NCBI RefSeq assembly: GCF_023223525.1
Contig: NZ_JALPRX010000002.1
Span: 1 to 64,000 of the forward strand
Origin: Roseomonas acroporae
Lineage (GTDB): Bacteria > Pseudomonadota > Alphaproteobacteria > Acetobacterales > Acetobacteraceae
Direction: 5' to 3'
DNA: 64,000 nucleotides
Shown: in pieces, positions 8,080 to 16,776 of the stretch
How positions within the stretch are numbered: the first letter of the stretch is position 1
Layout of the letters: the number at the start of each line of letters is the position of its first letter
Made by a program: the position numbers and the translations under genes
The notes under the pieces: model-generated
The model's database searches: none
Told to the model about the DNA's origin: nothing
What the model saw: the letters and a program-made list of their open reading frames with translations, nothing else

Positions 8080-8466
8080 CTACGCCACCCCGACCAGCAG
8101 CAGGACGATGCCGACCAGCGACACGCCCCAGACCAGCGAGCGCAGCATCGGCACGCCCAGCACGTAGAGCGGCCAGTAGAACAGCCGTGCCCAGAAGTAG
8201 AGATGCGCGCCCCAGACCGTCCAGCCGTTGGAGCGGCCGAGCACCGCGCCGGCCAGCACCAGCGCGGCGAAGAAGGGGAAGCTCTCCATGAAATTGGCGA
8301 AGGCGCGCCGGATGCGGCCGCCGATCGGCCCGAGCGGCCGCTCCTCGTCGCGCGGGCCGGCCGTGTAGGCGATGCCGAGCTGCGCCGAGGCGGCGACGCC
8401 GGTCGCCAGCAATTCGATCAGCCCCAGCACGACCGAGGCCAGGAGCAGGCTGAGTTCGGTGCTCAT
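8080..8466 (-). CDS. MAPEG family membrane protein
   Basis: The 128-residue protein has four predicted membrane helices. It also has the MAPEG pattern of an early Glu in helix 1, an RRAFANFMESFPFFAALVL block between helices 1 and 2, and RLFYWPLYVLGVPMLRSLVW in helices 3-4. Bacterial MAPEG proteins of this type are inner-membrane and mostly uncharacterised; eukaryotic relatives are glutathione-dependent enzymes. It is the first gene of the pair with the GNAT gene. The length is normal for the family. Confidence 0.83.
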   Translation of the reverse strand: MSTELSLLLASVVLGLIELLATGVAASAQLGIAYTAGPRDEERPLGPIGGRIRRAFANFMESFPFFAALVLAGAVLGRSNGWTVWGAHLYFWARLFYWPLYVLGVPMLRSLVWGVSLVGIVLLLVGVA

Positions 8467-8539
8467 TCGGATCTCCGCGGCCCGTCGGCCGGACGTTACG
8501 GGAGATTGACGCGGCGGGGGAGCGGCCGTTCCGGGCCGC

Positions 8540-9757
8540 TCAGCCCCGGAACGCCGCGCCGATGGCGGCCATGAAGCCGTCCATCGCCGCCGGGTCGGTC
8601 CAGCGCAGCACGGCGACGAGGTCGCGCGAGGGATCGATCCAGGTCAGGTTGCCGCCCGCGCCCACGGCGCAGAAGCTCGCTTCCGGCGCCGAGGGCCAGC
8701 GCGTCCGCCCGGTGTTGAGCCACCAGAGGAAGCCGTATTCCGGGTTCAGCGCGCAGGGCGTGACGGATTGCGCCACCCACCCGGCCGGGATCACCTGCCG
8801 CCCTTCCCACGCGCCCCGGCGCAGCATCAGCAGGCCGATCCGCGCCTGGTCCTCCGCGCCGATGAACACGCCGCCGCCCCAGTGGCTGCCGCCCGAGACG
8901 GATTCCACCGGCCGCCCCGCCAACTCGACCATCGAGGTGCGGTAGCCGTGCCAGCGCCATTCGTCGGAGGCGCCGATCGGGCGCATCACCCGTTCGGCGA
9001 ACACCGCCGGCAGCGGCCGGCCGAAGCGGCGCAGCAGGGCGAGGCTGAGCCGGTTCACGCGGACGTCGTTGTATTCCCAGTGCGTGCCCGGCGCCGCCAG
9101 GGTGCGCTGCCCCTTGCGCTGCGTCCCGCCCTCGGCGGCGAGGCTGCGGTTGCGGTCGATGCTGTCGGCCTTGCCGAACAGCGTGCCCTCCCATTCCGAG
9201 GTGTTGGTCAGCAGGTGGCGCCAGGTGACGGCGCCGTTGTGCGGCCCCTCGAAGCCGCCGTCATGCACGGTGCGGCCGACCGGCTCGTCGAGGTCGGCGA
9301 TCAGCCCGTCCGCCACGGCGAGTCCGGCGAGAATGGAGAGATAGCTCTTGGCGACGCTGAAGGTCATGTCGGCGCGCCGCGTGTCGCCCCAGGCGCCGAC
9401 CAGCCGCCCGTGCCGCAGGATCAGCCCGGTCGGTCCGCCGCGCGGGGCGACGGGGCCGATGATCTCGTTGTCGGGCGGCGGCTCGAAGTGGCCGGCCTCC
9501 AGATGCGCGCGGATGTCGCGCGGCCAGGGCGTCTCGTGCGTCTCGGCGAAGCGGATGGCGTCGGCCAGCGCGGCGCGGTCGAAGCCGGCGGCCTCGGGCG
9601 CCAGCATGGGCCAGGGGATGGTGCCGGGGACGGTGCCGGGGACGGTGCCGTCGGCGCCGGCATCGGGCGGCGGGAAGCGGGGATGCTCGGGAATGGTCGC
9701 GATTCCTCGGTCGGCGGCGCCGTGACTGGCGGGCAAAGCATGGGCCGGGCAAAGCAT
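8540..9757 (-). CDS. Serine hydrolase, class C beta-lactamase-like
   Basis: This protein of about 405 residues is a penicillin-recognising serine hydrolase. The catalytic Ser-x-x-Lys is in TFSVAKSYLS (about S134, K137), the second motif is YND (about 239-241), and HLLTNTSEWEG is the usual helix after the active site. Members include esterases and peptidases; true beta-lactamase activity is not implied. The N-terminus is unsure. The ATG used (9757) lies inside a 16-bp tandem repeat and lacks a clear ribosome site; the alternative ATG at 9607 would remove 50 residues, including a TVPG repeat (9621-9650). No convincing signal peptide is present with either start. Confidence 0.78.
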   Translation of the reverse strand: MLCPAHALPASHGAADRGIATIPEHPRFPPPDAGADGTVPGTVPGTIPWPMLAPEAAGFDRAALADAIRFAETHETPWPRDIRAHLEAGHFEPPPDNEIIGPVAPRGGPTGLILRHGRLVGAWGDTRRADMTFSVAKSYLSILAGLAVADGLIADLDEPVGRTVHDGGFEGPHNGAVTWRHLLTNTSEWEGTLFGKADSIDRNRSLAAEGGTQRKGQRTLAAPGTHWEYNDVRVNRLSLALLRRFGRPLPAVFAERVMRPIGASDEWRWHGYRTSMVELAGRPVESVSGGSHWGGGVFIGAEDQARIGLLMLRRGAWEGRQVIPAGWVAQSVTPCALNPEYGFLWWLNTGRTRWPSAPEASFCAVGAGGNLTWIDPSRDLVAVLRWTDPAAMDGFMAAIGAAFRG

Positions 9758-9794
9758 GAGCTGGGCAAAGCGTTGGACGGGCGGAGCATGGGCG
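9731..9794. repeat. 16-bp tandem repeat, four copies, at a start codon
   Basis: Four 16-bp units related to GGGCAAAGCATGGGCC run from 9731 to 9794. Three of them carry CAT (ATG on the minus strand), and the second one supplies the in-frame ATG used for the serine hydrolase. Because 16 is not a multiple of three, each copy puts its ATG in a different frame. Confidence 0.75.
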
Positions 9795-9982
9795 GGACCG
9801 GGTGGGCCGGGCAAGACGCGCGCGCCCGGGGAGGAGGCCGGGGAGGCGCGAGAGGCGGTCGGTGGGGATGGGCGAGGGGCCTGATGATGGCGGCGGCACG
9901 CCGGGCCGCCGCGCATGCCCTTGCGCCGCGCGCGGCACCGTGCGCAGGAGCAAGGATCGGTCAGGGCAGGGGAGATCGAGGC

Positions 9983-11317
9983 ATGGGGCTTGCCCCGCGG
10001 CAGTATCTGCGGCTGCGCACGCTGCGGCGCATGCCGCTCGTCTCGCCCCGCCTCTGGCGACGGCGGCTGATCTTCTGGGCGGGCGCCGTGATGGTGTCGC
10101 TGGTGGCGATCCTGTTCGCCCTCCTGGCCGACCGCGCCCAGGCCGGCTTCGCCGCGATCGTCGCGTACAGCCCGTATCTCGCCCTGGTCGTCTCGCCCGC
10201 CGGGCTGGCGCTCTCGGTCTGGCTCACCCGCACCGTGTTCCCCGGCGCGCAGGGCAGCGGCATCCCGCAGGCCATCGCGGCGCTGCGCATGACGGACCCG
10301 GCCATGGTGGCGCGCGTGCTGTCGCTGCGGGTCGCGGTCGGCAAGGTGCTGCTGACCCTGCTCGGCCTGCTCAGCGGCGCCTCGATCGGGCGCGAGGGGC
10401 CGACGGTGCAGGTGGGCGCCTCGATCATGCAGTCCCTCGGCGGCGCGCTGCGCCTGCCGCGCTTCGACTCGCAGCGCGCCCTGGTGCTGGCCGGGGCGGC
10501 GGGCGGCATCGCGGCCGCCTTCAACACGCCGCTCGCCGGCATCGTCTTCGCCATCGAGGAGCTGAGCCGCTCCTACGAGGCGCGCGGCAGCGGCAACGTG
10601 CTGACCGCCGTCATCATCGCCGGCATCACCACCGTGGCGCTGATGGGCGACTACAACTACTTCGGCTCGGCCGACCCGGCGCAGCTCGAGTTCGGCCCGG
10701 CCTGGGCGGCGGTGCTGGTGTGCGGGCTGGTCGGCGGGCTGCTGGGCGGGGCGTTCAGCCAGACGCTGATCAGCGCCTCCCGCCGCGGCCTGCCCGGCCC
10801 CGCCGGGCGCTGGCTGGCGGCCCATCCGATCCTGTTCGCGGCGCTGTGCGGGGTGGTGCTGGCGCTGCTCGGCCTCGCCTCCGGCGGCGCCACCTACGGC
10901 ACGGGCTACGAGCAGGCGCGGGGGCTGGTGGAGGGGCGCTCCCACCTGTCCGGCGACTTCTTCCTGCTGAAGCTCGCGGCCACGGTGGTCTCCTACCTCA
11001 GCGGCATACCGGGCGGCATCTTCGCGCCATCGCTCGCGATCGGCGCCTCGCTGGGCGACTGGCTGGGCACGCTGCTGCCGATGGTGCCGTCGGGGGCGAT
11101 CGTGCTGCTCGGCATGGTCGGGTACTTCTCGGGCGTGGTGCAGGCGCCGATCACCGCCTTCGTCATCGTGCTGGAGATGACCGACAACCAGCAGATGACC
11201 ATCCCGCTGATGGCGACCTCGGCGCTGGGGTTCTTCGCCTCGCGGCTGGTGTGCCGGCGGGCGCTGTACGGGGCGCTGGCGCGGCGGTTCCTGCTGGCGG
11301 TGCAGCGGGTGGCCTGA
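9983..11317 (+). CDS. ClC family chloride channel/antiporter
   Basis: The 444-residue membrane protein has the three ClC selectivity motifs: GSGIPQ (about 91-96), GREGPTVQ with the gating Glu (about 138), and GGIFAPSLAIGA (about 343-354). A string of hydrophobic helices fits the family. No CBS domain follows the membrane part, which is common in bacterial forms. ClC proteins move Cl- either passively or in exchange for protons. The ATG at 9983 is chosen because the family homology begins soon after it. It is monocistronic; a hairpin array begins directly after the stop codon. Confidence 0.9.
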   Translation: MGLAPRQYLRLRTLRRMPLVSPRLWRRRLIFWAGAVMVSLVAILFALLADRAQAGFAAIVAYSPYLALVVSPAGLALSVWLTRTVFPGAQGSGIPQAIAALRMTDPAMVARVLSLRVAVGKVLLTLLGLLSGASIGREGPTVQVGASIMQSLGGALRLPRFDSQRALVLAGAAGGIAAAFNTPLAGIVFAIEELSRSYEARGSGNVLTAVIIAGITTVALMGDYNYFGSADPAQLEFGPAWAAVLVCGLVGGLLGGAFSQTLISASRRGLPGPAGRWLAAHPILFAALCGVVLALLGLASGGATYGTGYEQARGLVEGRSHLSGDFFLLKLAATVVSYLSGIPGGIFAPSLAIGASLGDWLGTLLPMVPSGAIVLLGMVGYFSGVVQAPITAFVIVLEMTDNQQMTIPLMATSALGFFASRLVCRRALYGALARRFLLAVQRVA

Positions 11318-11537
11318 CGGGGCTCCGCCCCGGACCCCGGCGGGAAGGCGCCGCCTTCCCCGCACCCATCCGCCAGGGGCTTCGCCCCTGGACCCCACCA
11401 AAGGGCGAAGCCCCTTTGGAAACCCCGCTCCGCTTCAAGGCCCGACGGCTGAACCGGCGAGGCCGAAAACGCCGGCGGAGGTCCAGGAACCTGAGGTTCC
11501 TGGCGGGGGGGTTCCAGGGAGGGCAGCGCCCTCCCTG
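11318..11537. repeat. Array of six hairpins, mostly triloops, after the ClC gene
   Basis: Six perfect inverted repeats follow one another: 11318-11332 (CGGGGC-TCC-GCCCCG), 11342-11360 (GGGAAGG stem), 11373-11391 (CCAGGGGC-TTC), 11398-11419 (CCAAAGGG stem), 11483-11503 (CCAGGAACC-TGA) and 11515-11537 (CAGGGAGGGC-AGC). Stems differ in sequence but keep symmetry, and several are followed by GGACCCC. The first begins at the base after the ClC stop codon and may also end its transcript. Confidence 0.8.
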
Positions 11538-11587
11538 CAGAGGGGTGCGGGGAGGGCCCGTGGCCGCCCCCCCGGCGCAGGGCCGCG

Positions 11588-11756
11588 CCCCCCCCGCCCC
11601 CCCCCCCCCCCCCCCCGCGGGCGGGGGGGGGGGGGGGGGGCCCCCCCCCCCCCCCCCCGCCCGCGGGGGGGGGGGGGGGGGGGGCACGGACGCGGGGGCG
11701 CCGCCGCCCCGCGCGGGGCGGGGGGGGGGGGGGGGGGCCCCCCCCCCCCCCCCCCC
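11588..11756. repeat. Poly-C/poly-G block with an 88-bp perfect palindrome
   Basis: The block is made of C and G runs of 18-20 bases. From 11597 to 11684 it is a perfect palindrome: C20, GCGGGC, G18, then the exact reverse complement. A second G18/C19 junction lies at 11720-11756. It ends 3 bases before the stop codon of the glutamate dehydrogenase. It may be real or a sequencing or assembly artefact. No gene lies between 11318 and 11759. Confidence 0.85.
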
Positions 11757-11759
11757 GGC

Positions 11760-14700
11760 TCAGGCCAGCGCCCCCATCGCCCGCACCGCCACGCCGAGCC
11801 CGGCGAGGTCCGGCGTCGCCGCCGCTTCCTTGCCCAGCCGCACCGCCGCCTCGGGCGCCGCCGGCGCCTCGCCGCGCAGGGTGGCGCGCGCCAGCCGGAA
11901 CTGCGCCGAGGCGAGGTCCTCCAGCAGCGCCGACTTCGCCCGCGCCCCGAACGCCCCGCGCAGCACCAGCCCGGCGGCCGCCGCGCGCAGCGGCTCCAGC
12001 CCGAATTCCTGGCCGGCCTGCCGCCAGGCCGCCGCCGCCTCGGTGGGCGGCACGCCGGTCGCCGCCGCGAGCCGCACGATGGCCGGCGCCGCCGCCAGCG
12101 CCGGTGCCGCCGCGACCTCGGCGGCGAGTTCCTCCGGCAGCCCGGCCTCGCGCAGCCGCGCCGCCTCGGCGCCGCCCGCCGCCTCGTTCGCCGCCGCGCC
12201 GGAGAGTGCCACGATGCCCGGCCGCAGCGCGGCGATGCCCTCCGCCAGCGGCCGGTCCATCTCGACCTCGCCCAGCAGCTCGTGCGCCACGGCCTCCTGG
12301 AGGTGCCGCAGCGACAGGGTGGCGCCGAGCCGCGCCATGGCCGGCGCCGGGGCGGCGTCCACCGCGTCGTCGCGCGCCTCCAGCCCGAAGGCGGCGCCGG
12401 CGAGCCAGGCGGCGCGGGCGATCCGCGCGGGCCCGGCCGAGGCCGCGAGGCGCGCCAGCGCGGCCGGGCCGAGCCGGTTGGCGACGGTGTTGGCGATGGC
12501 GGTCGCGATCAGCTCGCGCCGCAGCCGGTGCCGCTCGGCGTAGCGGGCATAGCCCTCGCGCAGCTCGGTCGGGAAGTAGTCGAGCAGCGTCTGCGTGAAG
12601 GCCGGGTCGTCCGGCAGGTCGCTCGCCTCGATCGCGTCGGTCAGCCAGAGCTTGGCGACCGGCAGCAGCGCCGCGATCTCGGGCCGGGTCAGCGACTCGC
12701 CCGCGGCGAGGCGCGACTGCATCGCCGTGGGCGAGGGCAGGCCGGCCACGGCGCGGTCGAGCAGCCCCTCCTCCTCCAGCAGCGTCATCATCGCGGCGTG
12801 GCCGGGCAGGGCCTCGGCGCCCTCCAGCGCCTCCAGCGAGACGGCGAGGGACTGCTGGTGGTTGTCGCGCAGCACCAGCGTGGCGACCTCGTCGGTCATG
12901 GCGGCGAGGAGCTGGTCGCGCTGGCGGCGGGTCAGCGCGCCGTCGCGCTCGGCGTCGGCGAGCAGGATCTTGATGTTGACCTCGTGGTCGGAGGTCGAGA
13001 CGCCGGCGGAATTGTCCAGCGCGTCGGTGTTGATCCGCCCGCCCGCGCCGCCGGCGCCGCGCATCGCGTACTCGATGCGCCCGGCCTGGGTGACGCCGAG
13101 ATTGGCGCCCTCGCCGATCACCCGCGCGCGGATCCCGGCGCCGTCCACCCGCAGCGCGTCGTTGGCACGGTCGCCCGCCTCGGTCTGGGTCTCGCCGGCG
13201 GCCTTCACGTAGGTGCCGATGCCGCCGAAGTAGAGCAGGTCCACCGGCGCACGCAGGATCGCCTGCATCACGGCGGCGGGCTCGGCGCGCTCGGCCTCGA
13301 TGCCGAGCAGCGCGCGCGCCTCGGGCGAGAGCGGGATGGTCTTGGCGCTGCGCGGGAACACGCCGCCGCCCCGGCTGATCCGCGACCGGTCGTAGTCGTC
13401 CCAGGAGGAGCGGGGCAGGGCGAACATCCGGGCACGCTCCTCGTAGGCGAGGTGCGCGTCCGGATCCGGGTCGATGAAGATGTGGCGGTGGTCGAAGGCG
13501 GCGAGCAGGCGCGTCTCGCGGCTGACCAGCAGCCCGTTGCCGAACACGTCGCCGCTCATGTCGCCGACGCCGACGCAGGTGAACGGGTCCTTCTGGATGT
13601 CGAGGCCCAGTTCGGCGAAGTGCCGGGCGATCATCACCCAGGCGCCCTTGGCGGTGATGCCCATCGCCTTGTGGTCGTAGCCGGCCGAGCCGCCGGAGGC
13701 GAAGGCGTCGCCGAGCCAGAAGCCGCGCTCCACCGCGATGCCGTTGGCGATGTCGCTGAAGGTCGCGGTGCCCTTGTCGGCCGCCGCGACGATGTAGGGG
13801 TCCTCCGCGTCGCGCCGCACGATGCCGGGCGGCGTCACCGCGCCGCCGGCCTCGATGTTGTCGGCGAGGTCGAGCATGGCGTTGATCAGCACGCGGTAGC
13901 AGGCGACGCCCTCGGCCATGAAGGCCTCGCGGTCCGAGGCGGGCGGCGGGTGCTTGAGCACGAAGCCGCCCTTGGCGCCGGTCGGCACGATGACGACGTT
14001 CTTGAGGCGCTGCGCCTTCATCAGCCCGAGGATCTCGGTGCGGAAATCCTCGCGCCGGTCGGACCAGCGTATGCCGCCGCGCGCGACGGGGCCGGCGCGC
14101 AGGTGGCAGCCCTCCATGCGCACGGAATGGACGAAGATCTCGCGCCAGGGGCGGGGCAGGGGCATCTCGCCGGCCGCGGCGCTGTCGATCTTGATCGCGA
14201 GGTAGGGCTTGTCCTGGAACCAGTTGGTGCGGAGGACGGCGCGCAGCAGCGTCATCAGCCGCGTCAGGATGCGGTCCTCGTCGGGATTGGTGACGGTATC
14301 CAGCTCCGCCGTCCAGGCCGCCTCCAGCGCCTCCTCCTCGGCCGCGCGGCCGCGGTCCGGGTTGAAGCGGGCATGGAACAGCCCGAGCAGGATGCGCGCC
14401 GCCTCCGGGTGCGCGGCCAGCGTCGTCTCGACGCTCGCCTGGCTGAAGGCGAGGCCGACCTGCTTCAGCCAGCGGTACAGGGTGCGCAGCAGCCAGCATT
14501 CGCGCCAGGAGAGGCCGGCGCGCACCACCAGCCGATTGAACCCGTCCGCCTCGGCGCCGCCGTCGAGCAGCGCGTCGAGCGTGGCGAGCAGCGCCGGGAA
14601 CACGGCATCCTCGACCGGCACGCCGGCGCGCAGGGTGAAGACGTGCAGCACCACGCGCGGCGCGTCGGCGGGGGCGAGGTGGTGCGGCGTCTCCTCGATG

Positions 14701-16553
14701 GCGCGCAGGTCGAGGCTTTCCAGCAGCGGCAGCGCGTCGGCCAGCGGCAGCGGGCCGCCGGGCCGGGCGAGGCGCAGCACGAGCTGGTCCGGCGCCGCGC
14801 CCGGCGGCCGCTCCAGCCGCGCCGCCGGGCGGCCGGTGGCCAGCGCGCGCTCGGCCAGGGCGAGGTCGGCGATGCCCTGCGCGGCGGTGGCGCCGTCGCG
14901 GTAGCCGGCGGGGAAGGCGTCGCCCCAGCGCGCGAGCAGGCGGGACGCGGCGGCCTCGCCCTCGCTCTCGGCCAGCGCCTCGCCGAGCCGGCCGCGGAAG
15001 GAGCGCGCGGCCTGCACCACGGCCGCCTCCAGCGCGGCGAGGTCCACCTTCGGCAGCGCGCCGGGCGTGGTGCCGATGATGTAGTTCACCCGCGCCAGCG
15101 GCGTGTCGCCCATGGCGATGTAGAAGGCGGAGAGATGCCCGCCCCAGGCGCGGGCCAGCATCTCGCCGATGCGCTCGCGCAGCGCCGTGTCGAACACGTC
15201 GCGCGGCAGCCAGGCGATGGCGGAGACGAAGCGCTCGAACGGGTCCTCGCGCACCACCAGCGCGGCGCGCGGGCGCAATTGCAGGTCCAGCGCCCGCCGG
15301 GCGCCGGCCAGGATCGCCTCCTCCGGCGCCTGGAACAGCTCGTCGCGCGGCCAGGTGTCGAGGATGTTGCGCAGCGCGCGGCCGTCATGGCTCTCGGGGT
15401 CGAGCCCGGCGCGGGCCAGGATCGATTCCACCTTCTCGGCCAGCAGCGGGATGGAGCGCGGGTTGCGGTTGTAGGCGGAGGCCGCGAACAGGCCGAGGAA
15501 CAGCCGTACGCCGGTGACGCGGCCCTCGGCGTCGAACACCCGCGTCGCCACCACGTCGGCGTGCTGCGGCCGGTGCACCGTGGCGCGCAGGTTGGCCTTG
15601 GCGACGCTGACCGGCTCGGGCGTCAGGATCGCCGCCTGCACGGCGGTGGGCAGCGCGCCGAGGTCGCGCAGCACGTCGAAGGTGACCACCTTCGGGTCGC
15701 GCAGCATGCCGAGATTCTCCGCCGGCACCTGCGCCAGGTGCCCGTCCGCGCCGAGCATCAGCCGGCGGTGGCCGAGCAGCACGTAGTTCTCCTCGCCCAT
15801 CCAGCGCAGGAAGGCGCGGGCGGGGCCGACGCCCGCCGCCTCGCCGCCCGCGATCTCGTCCCCGGCGGCGCGCAGGAAGCCGTGCATCGCCGCGAAGTCC
15901 TCGGTGGCGGCGCGCACATCGGCCATGGTGTGGCGCAGCAGGGCTTCCAGGGTCGCCCACTCGTCCTGGCCGGCGGCGGCGCGGAAGCCGGTGGGCAGGC
16001 CGCGCCCGACCATCTCGCGCGCCGTGCCGGTGAAGGCGATGCGCATCATGCTCTCGCGCAGCGTGGCGCCACCCGGCGGCGCCGCGGGCGAGGGGGCAGC
16101 GGGGCCGGCGGCGAGGCCGAGCAGGTCCCCGGCCGCATCGCGCCGCACCGTCAGGACCGGGTGCAGGAGCTGGCGCACCGGCCGCCCGGCGAGCGTCAGC
16201 GTGGCGAGCGCGCTGTCCACCAGGAAGGGCATGTCGTCGTTGACGATCTCGGCCACGGCGCGGGCGCCGGTGCCGGGGCCGGGCGGGATGACGCGCAGCT
16301 TCGCCCGGCCCGGCTCGCGCCGCGCGGCGAAGGACCAGAGGCTGGCGGCGGCGGCGGCCAGGGTCTCCGGCGCCTCCACGGCCAGCTCGCCGGTCGGCAC
16401 GGCGGCGTAGAGCCGGTGCAGCAGCACCCCCGCATCCGGCGGCAGGTCCGGGGCGAGGCGACGCAGCGCCTCGGCGGCGGTGTTGAGCAATTCGGCCCTC
16501 ACCGTGTCGGCCGCCGGGTTGGTCGGCGGCTGCTGGCTGGCGTCGTCGGGCAT
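11760..16553 (-). CDS. NAD-specific glutamate dehydrogenase, large (GDH-180) type
   Basis: The 1597-residue protein has the length and motifs of the large NAD-dependent glutamate dehydrogenases of proteobacteria, which turn glutamate into 2-oxoglutarate and ammonia. The first half holds the ACT-like and long N-terminal domains. Catalytic-domain blocks are GPVARGGIRWSDR (about residue 820), VPTGAKGGFVLK (about 855, catalytic Lys) and GVGDMSGDVFGNG (about 1000, nucleotide fold). The start at 16553 gives MPDDASQQ, a normal N-terminus; upstream codons are not family-like. The enzyme is cytoplasmic and mainly catabolic. It stands alone, with a 13-bp tandem repeat about 145 bases upstream. Related genes are called gdhB or gdhZ in other genera, so I give no symbol. 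Confidence 0.95.
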   Translation of the reverse strand: MPDDASQQPPTNPAADTVRAELLNTAAEALRRLAPDLPPDAGVLLHRLYAAVPTGELAVEAPETLAAAAASLWSFAARREPGRAKLRVIPPGPGTGARAVAEIVNDDMPFLVDSALATLTLAGRPVRQLLHPVLTVRRDAAGDLLGLAAGPAAPSPAAPPGGATLRESMMRIAFTGTAREMVGRGLPTGFRAAAGQDEWATLEALLRHTMADVRAATEDFAAMHGFLRAAGDEIAGGEAAGVGPARAFLRWMGEENYVLLGHRRLMLGADGHLAQVPAENLGMLRDPKVVTFDVLRDLGALPTAVQAAILTPEPVSVAKANLRATVHRPQHADVVATRVFDAEGRVTGVRLFLGLFAASAYNRNPRSIPLLAEKVESILARAGLDPESHDGRALRNILDTWPRDELFQAPEEAILAGARRALDLQLRPRAALVVREDPFERFVSAIAWLPRDVFDTALRERIGEMLARAWGGHLSAFYIAMGDTPLARVNYIIGTTPGALPKVDLAALEAAVVQAARSFRGRLGEALAESEGEAAASRLLARWGDAFPAGYRDGATAAQGIADLALAERALATGRPAARLERPPGAAPDQLVLRLARPGGPLPLADALPLLESLDLRAIEETPHHLAPADAPRVVLHVFTLRAGVPVEDAVFPALLATLDALLDGGAEADGFNRLVVRAGLSWRECWLLRTLYRWLKQVGLAFSQASVETTLAAHPEAARILLGLFHARFNPDRGRAAEEEALEAAWTAELDTVTNPDEDRILTRLMTLLRAVLRTNWFQDKPYLAIKIDSAAAGEMPLPRPWREIFVHSVRMEGCHLRAGPVARGGIRWSDRREDFRTEILGLMKAQRLKNVVIVPTGAKGGFVLKHPPPASDREAFMAEGVACYRVLINAMLDLADNIEAGGAVTPPGIVRRDAEDPYIVAAADKGTATFSDIANGIAVERGFWLGDAFASGGSAGYDHKAMGITAKGAWVMIARHFAELGLDIQKDPFTCVGVGDMSGDVFGNGLLVSRETRLLAAFDHRHIFIDPDPDAHLAYEERARMFALPRSSWDDYDRSRISRGGGVFPRSAKTIPLSPEARALLGIEAERAEPAAVMQAILRAPVDLLYFGGIGTYVKAAGETQTEAGDRANDALRVDGAGIRARVIGEGANLGVTQAGRIEYAMRGAGGAGGRINTDALDNSAGVSTSDHEVNIKILLADAERDGALTRRQRDQLLAAMTDEVATLVLRDNHQQSLAVSLEALEGAEALPGHAAMMTLLEEEGLLDRAVAGLPSPTAMQSRLAAGESLTRPEIAALLPVAKLWLTDAIEASDLPDDPAFTQTLLDYFPTELREGYARYAERHRLRRELIATAIANTVANRLGPAALARLAASAGPARIARAAWLAGAAFGLEARDDAVDAAPAPAMARLGATLSLRHLQEAVAHELLGEVEMDRPLAEGIAALRPGIVALSGAAANEAAGGAEAARLREAGLPEELAAEVAAAPALAAAPAIVRLAAATGVPPTEAAAAWRQAGQEFGLEPLRAAAAGLVLRGAFGARAKSALLEDLASAQFRLARATLRGEAPAAPEAAVRLGKEAAATPDLAGLGVAVRAMGALA

Positions 16554-16697
16554 GCGCCCTCTCCCGTTGCTGCGGGTGTTTCGGTCGGTCGGGGTGTCGC
16601 CGCCGTGCGGGCGCCCCCCGGGGTGGCCGTTCGGCCTTGCGCGGCAGCCTAGCGTAACAGTCGCGCGGGCCGCCACCTCGCGCCGGCCGGGCGGTGG

Positions 16698-16749
16698 GCC
16701 GGTGTGGCAGGCCGGTGTGGCAGGCCGGTGGGGTAGGCCGGTGGGGCCG
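16698..16749. repeat. 13-bp tandem repeat, four copies
   Basis: Four 13-bp units (GCCGGTGTGGCAG, identical twice, then two diverged copies) run from 16698 to 16749. They lie between the M20 stop and the glutamate dehydrogenase start, about 145 bases upstream of the latter, so they could lie in or near its promoter. Confidence 0.85.
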
Positions 16750-16776
16750 ATCGGCCCGGGCAGCCCGGCGGGAGGC

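Noticed and set aside
12282-16652. A 1456-codon open frame on the plus strand opposite the glutamate dehydrogenase
   Set aside because: It is the antisense shadow of a strongly conserved gene. In DNA with nearly all G/C third positions, stop codons are rare in other frames, and the translation is Arg/Gly/Ala/His-rich with no family match.
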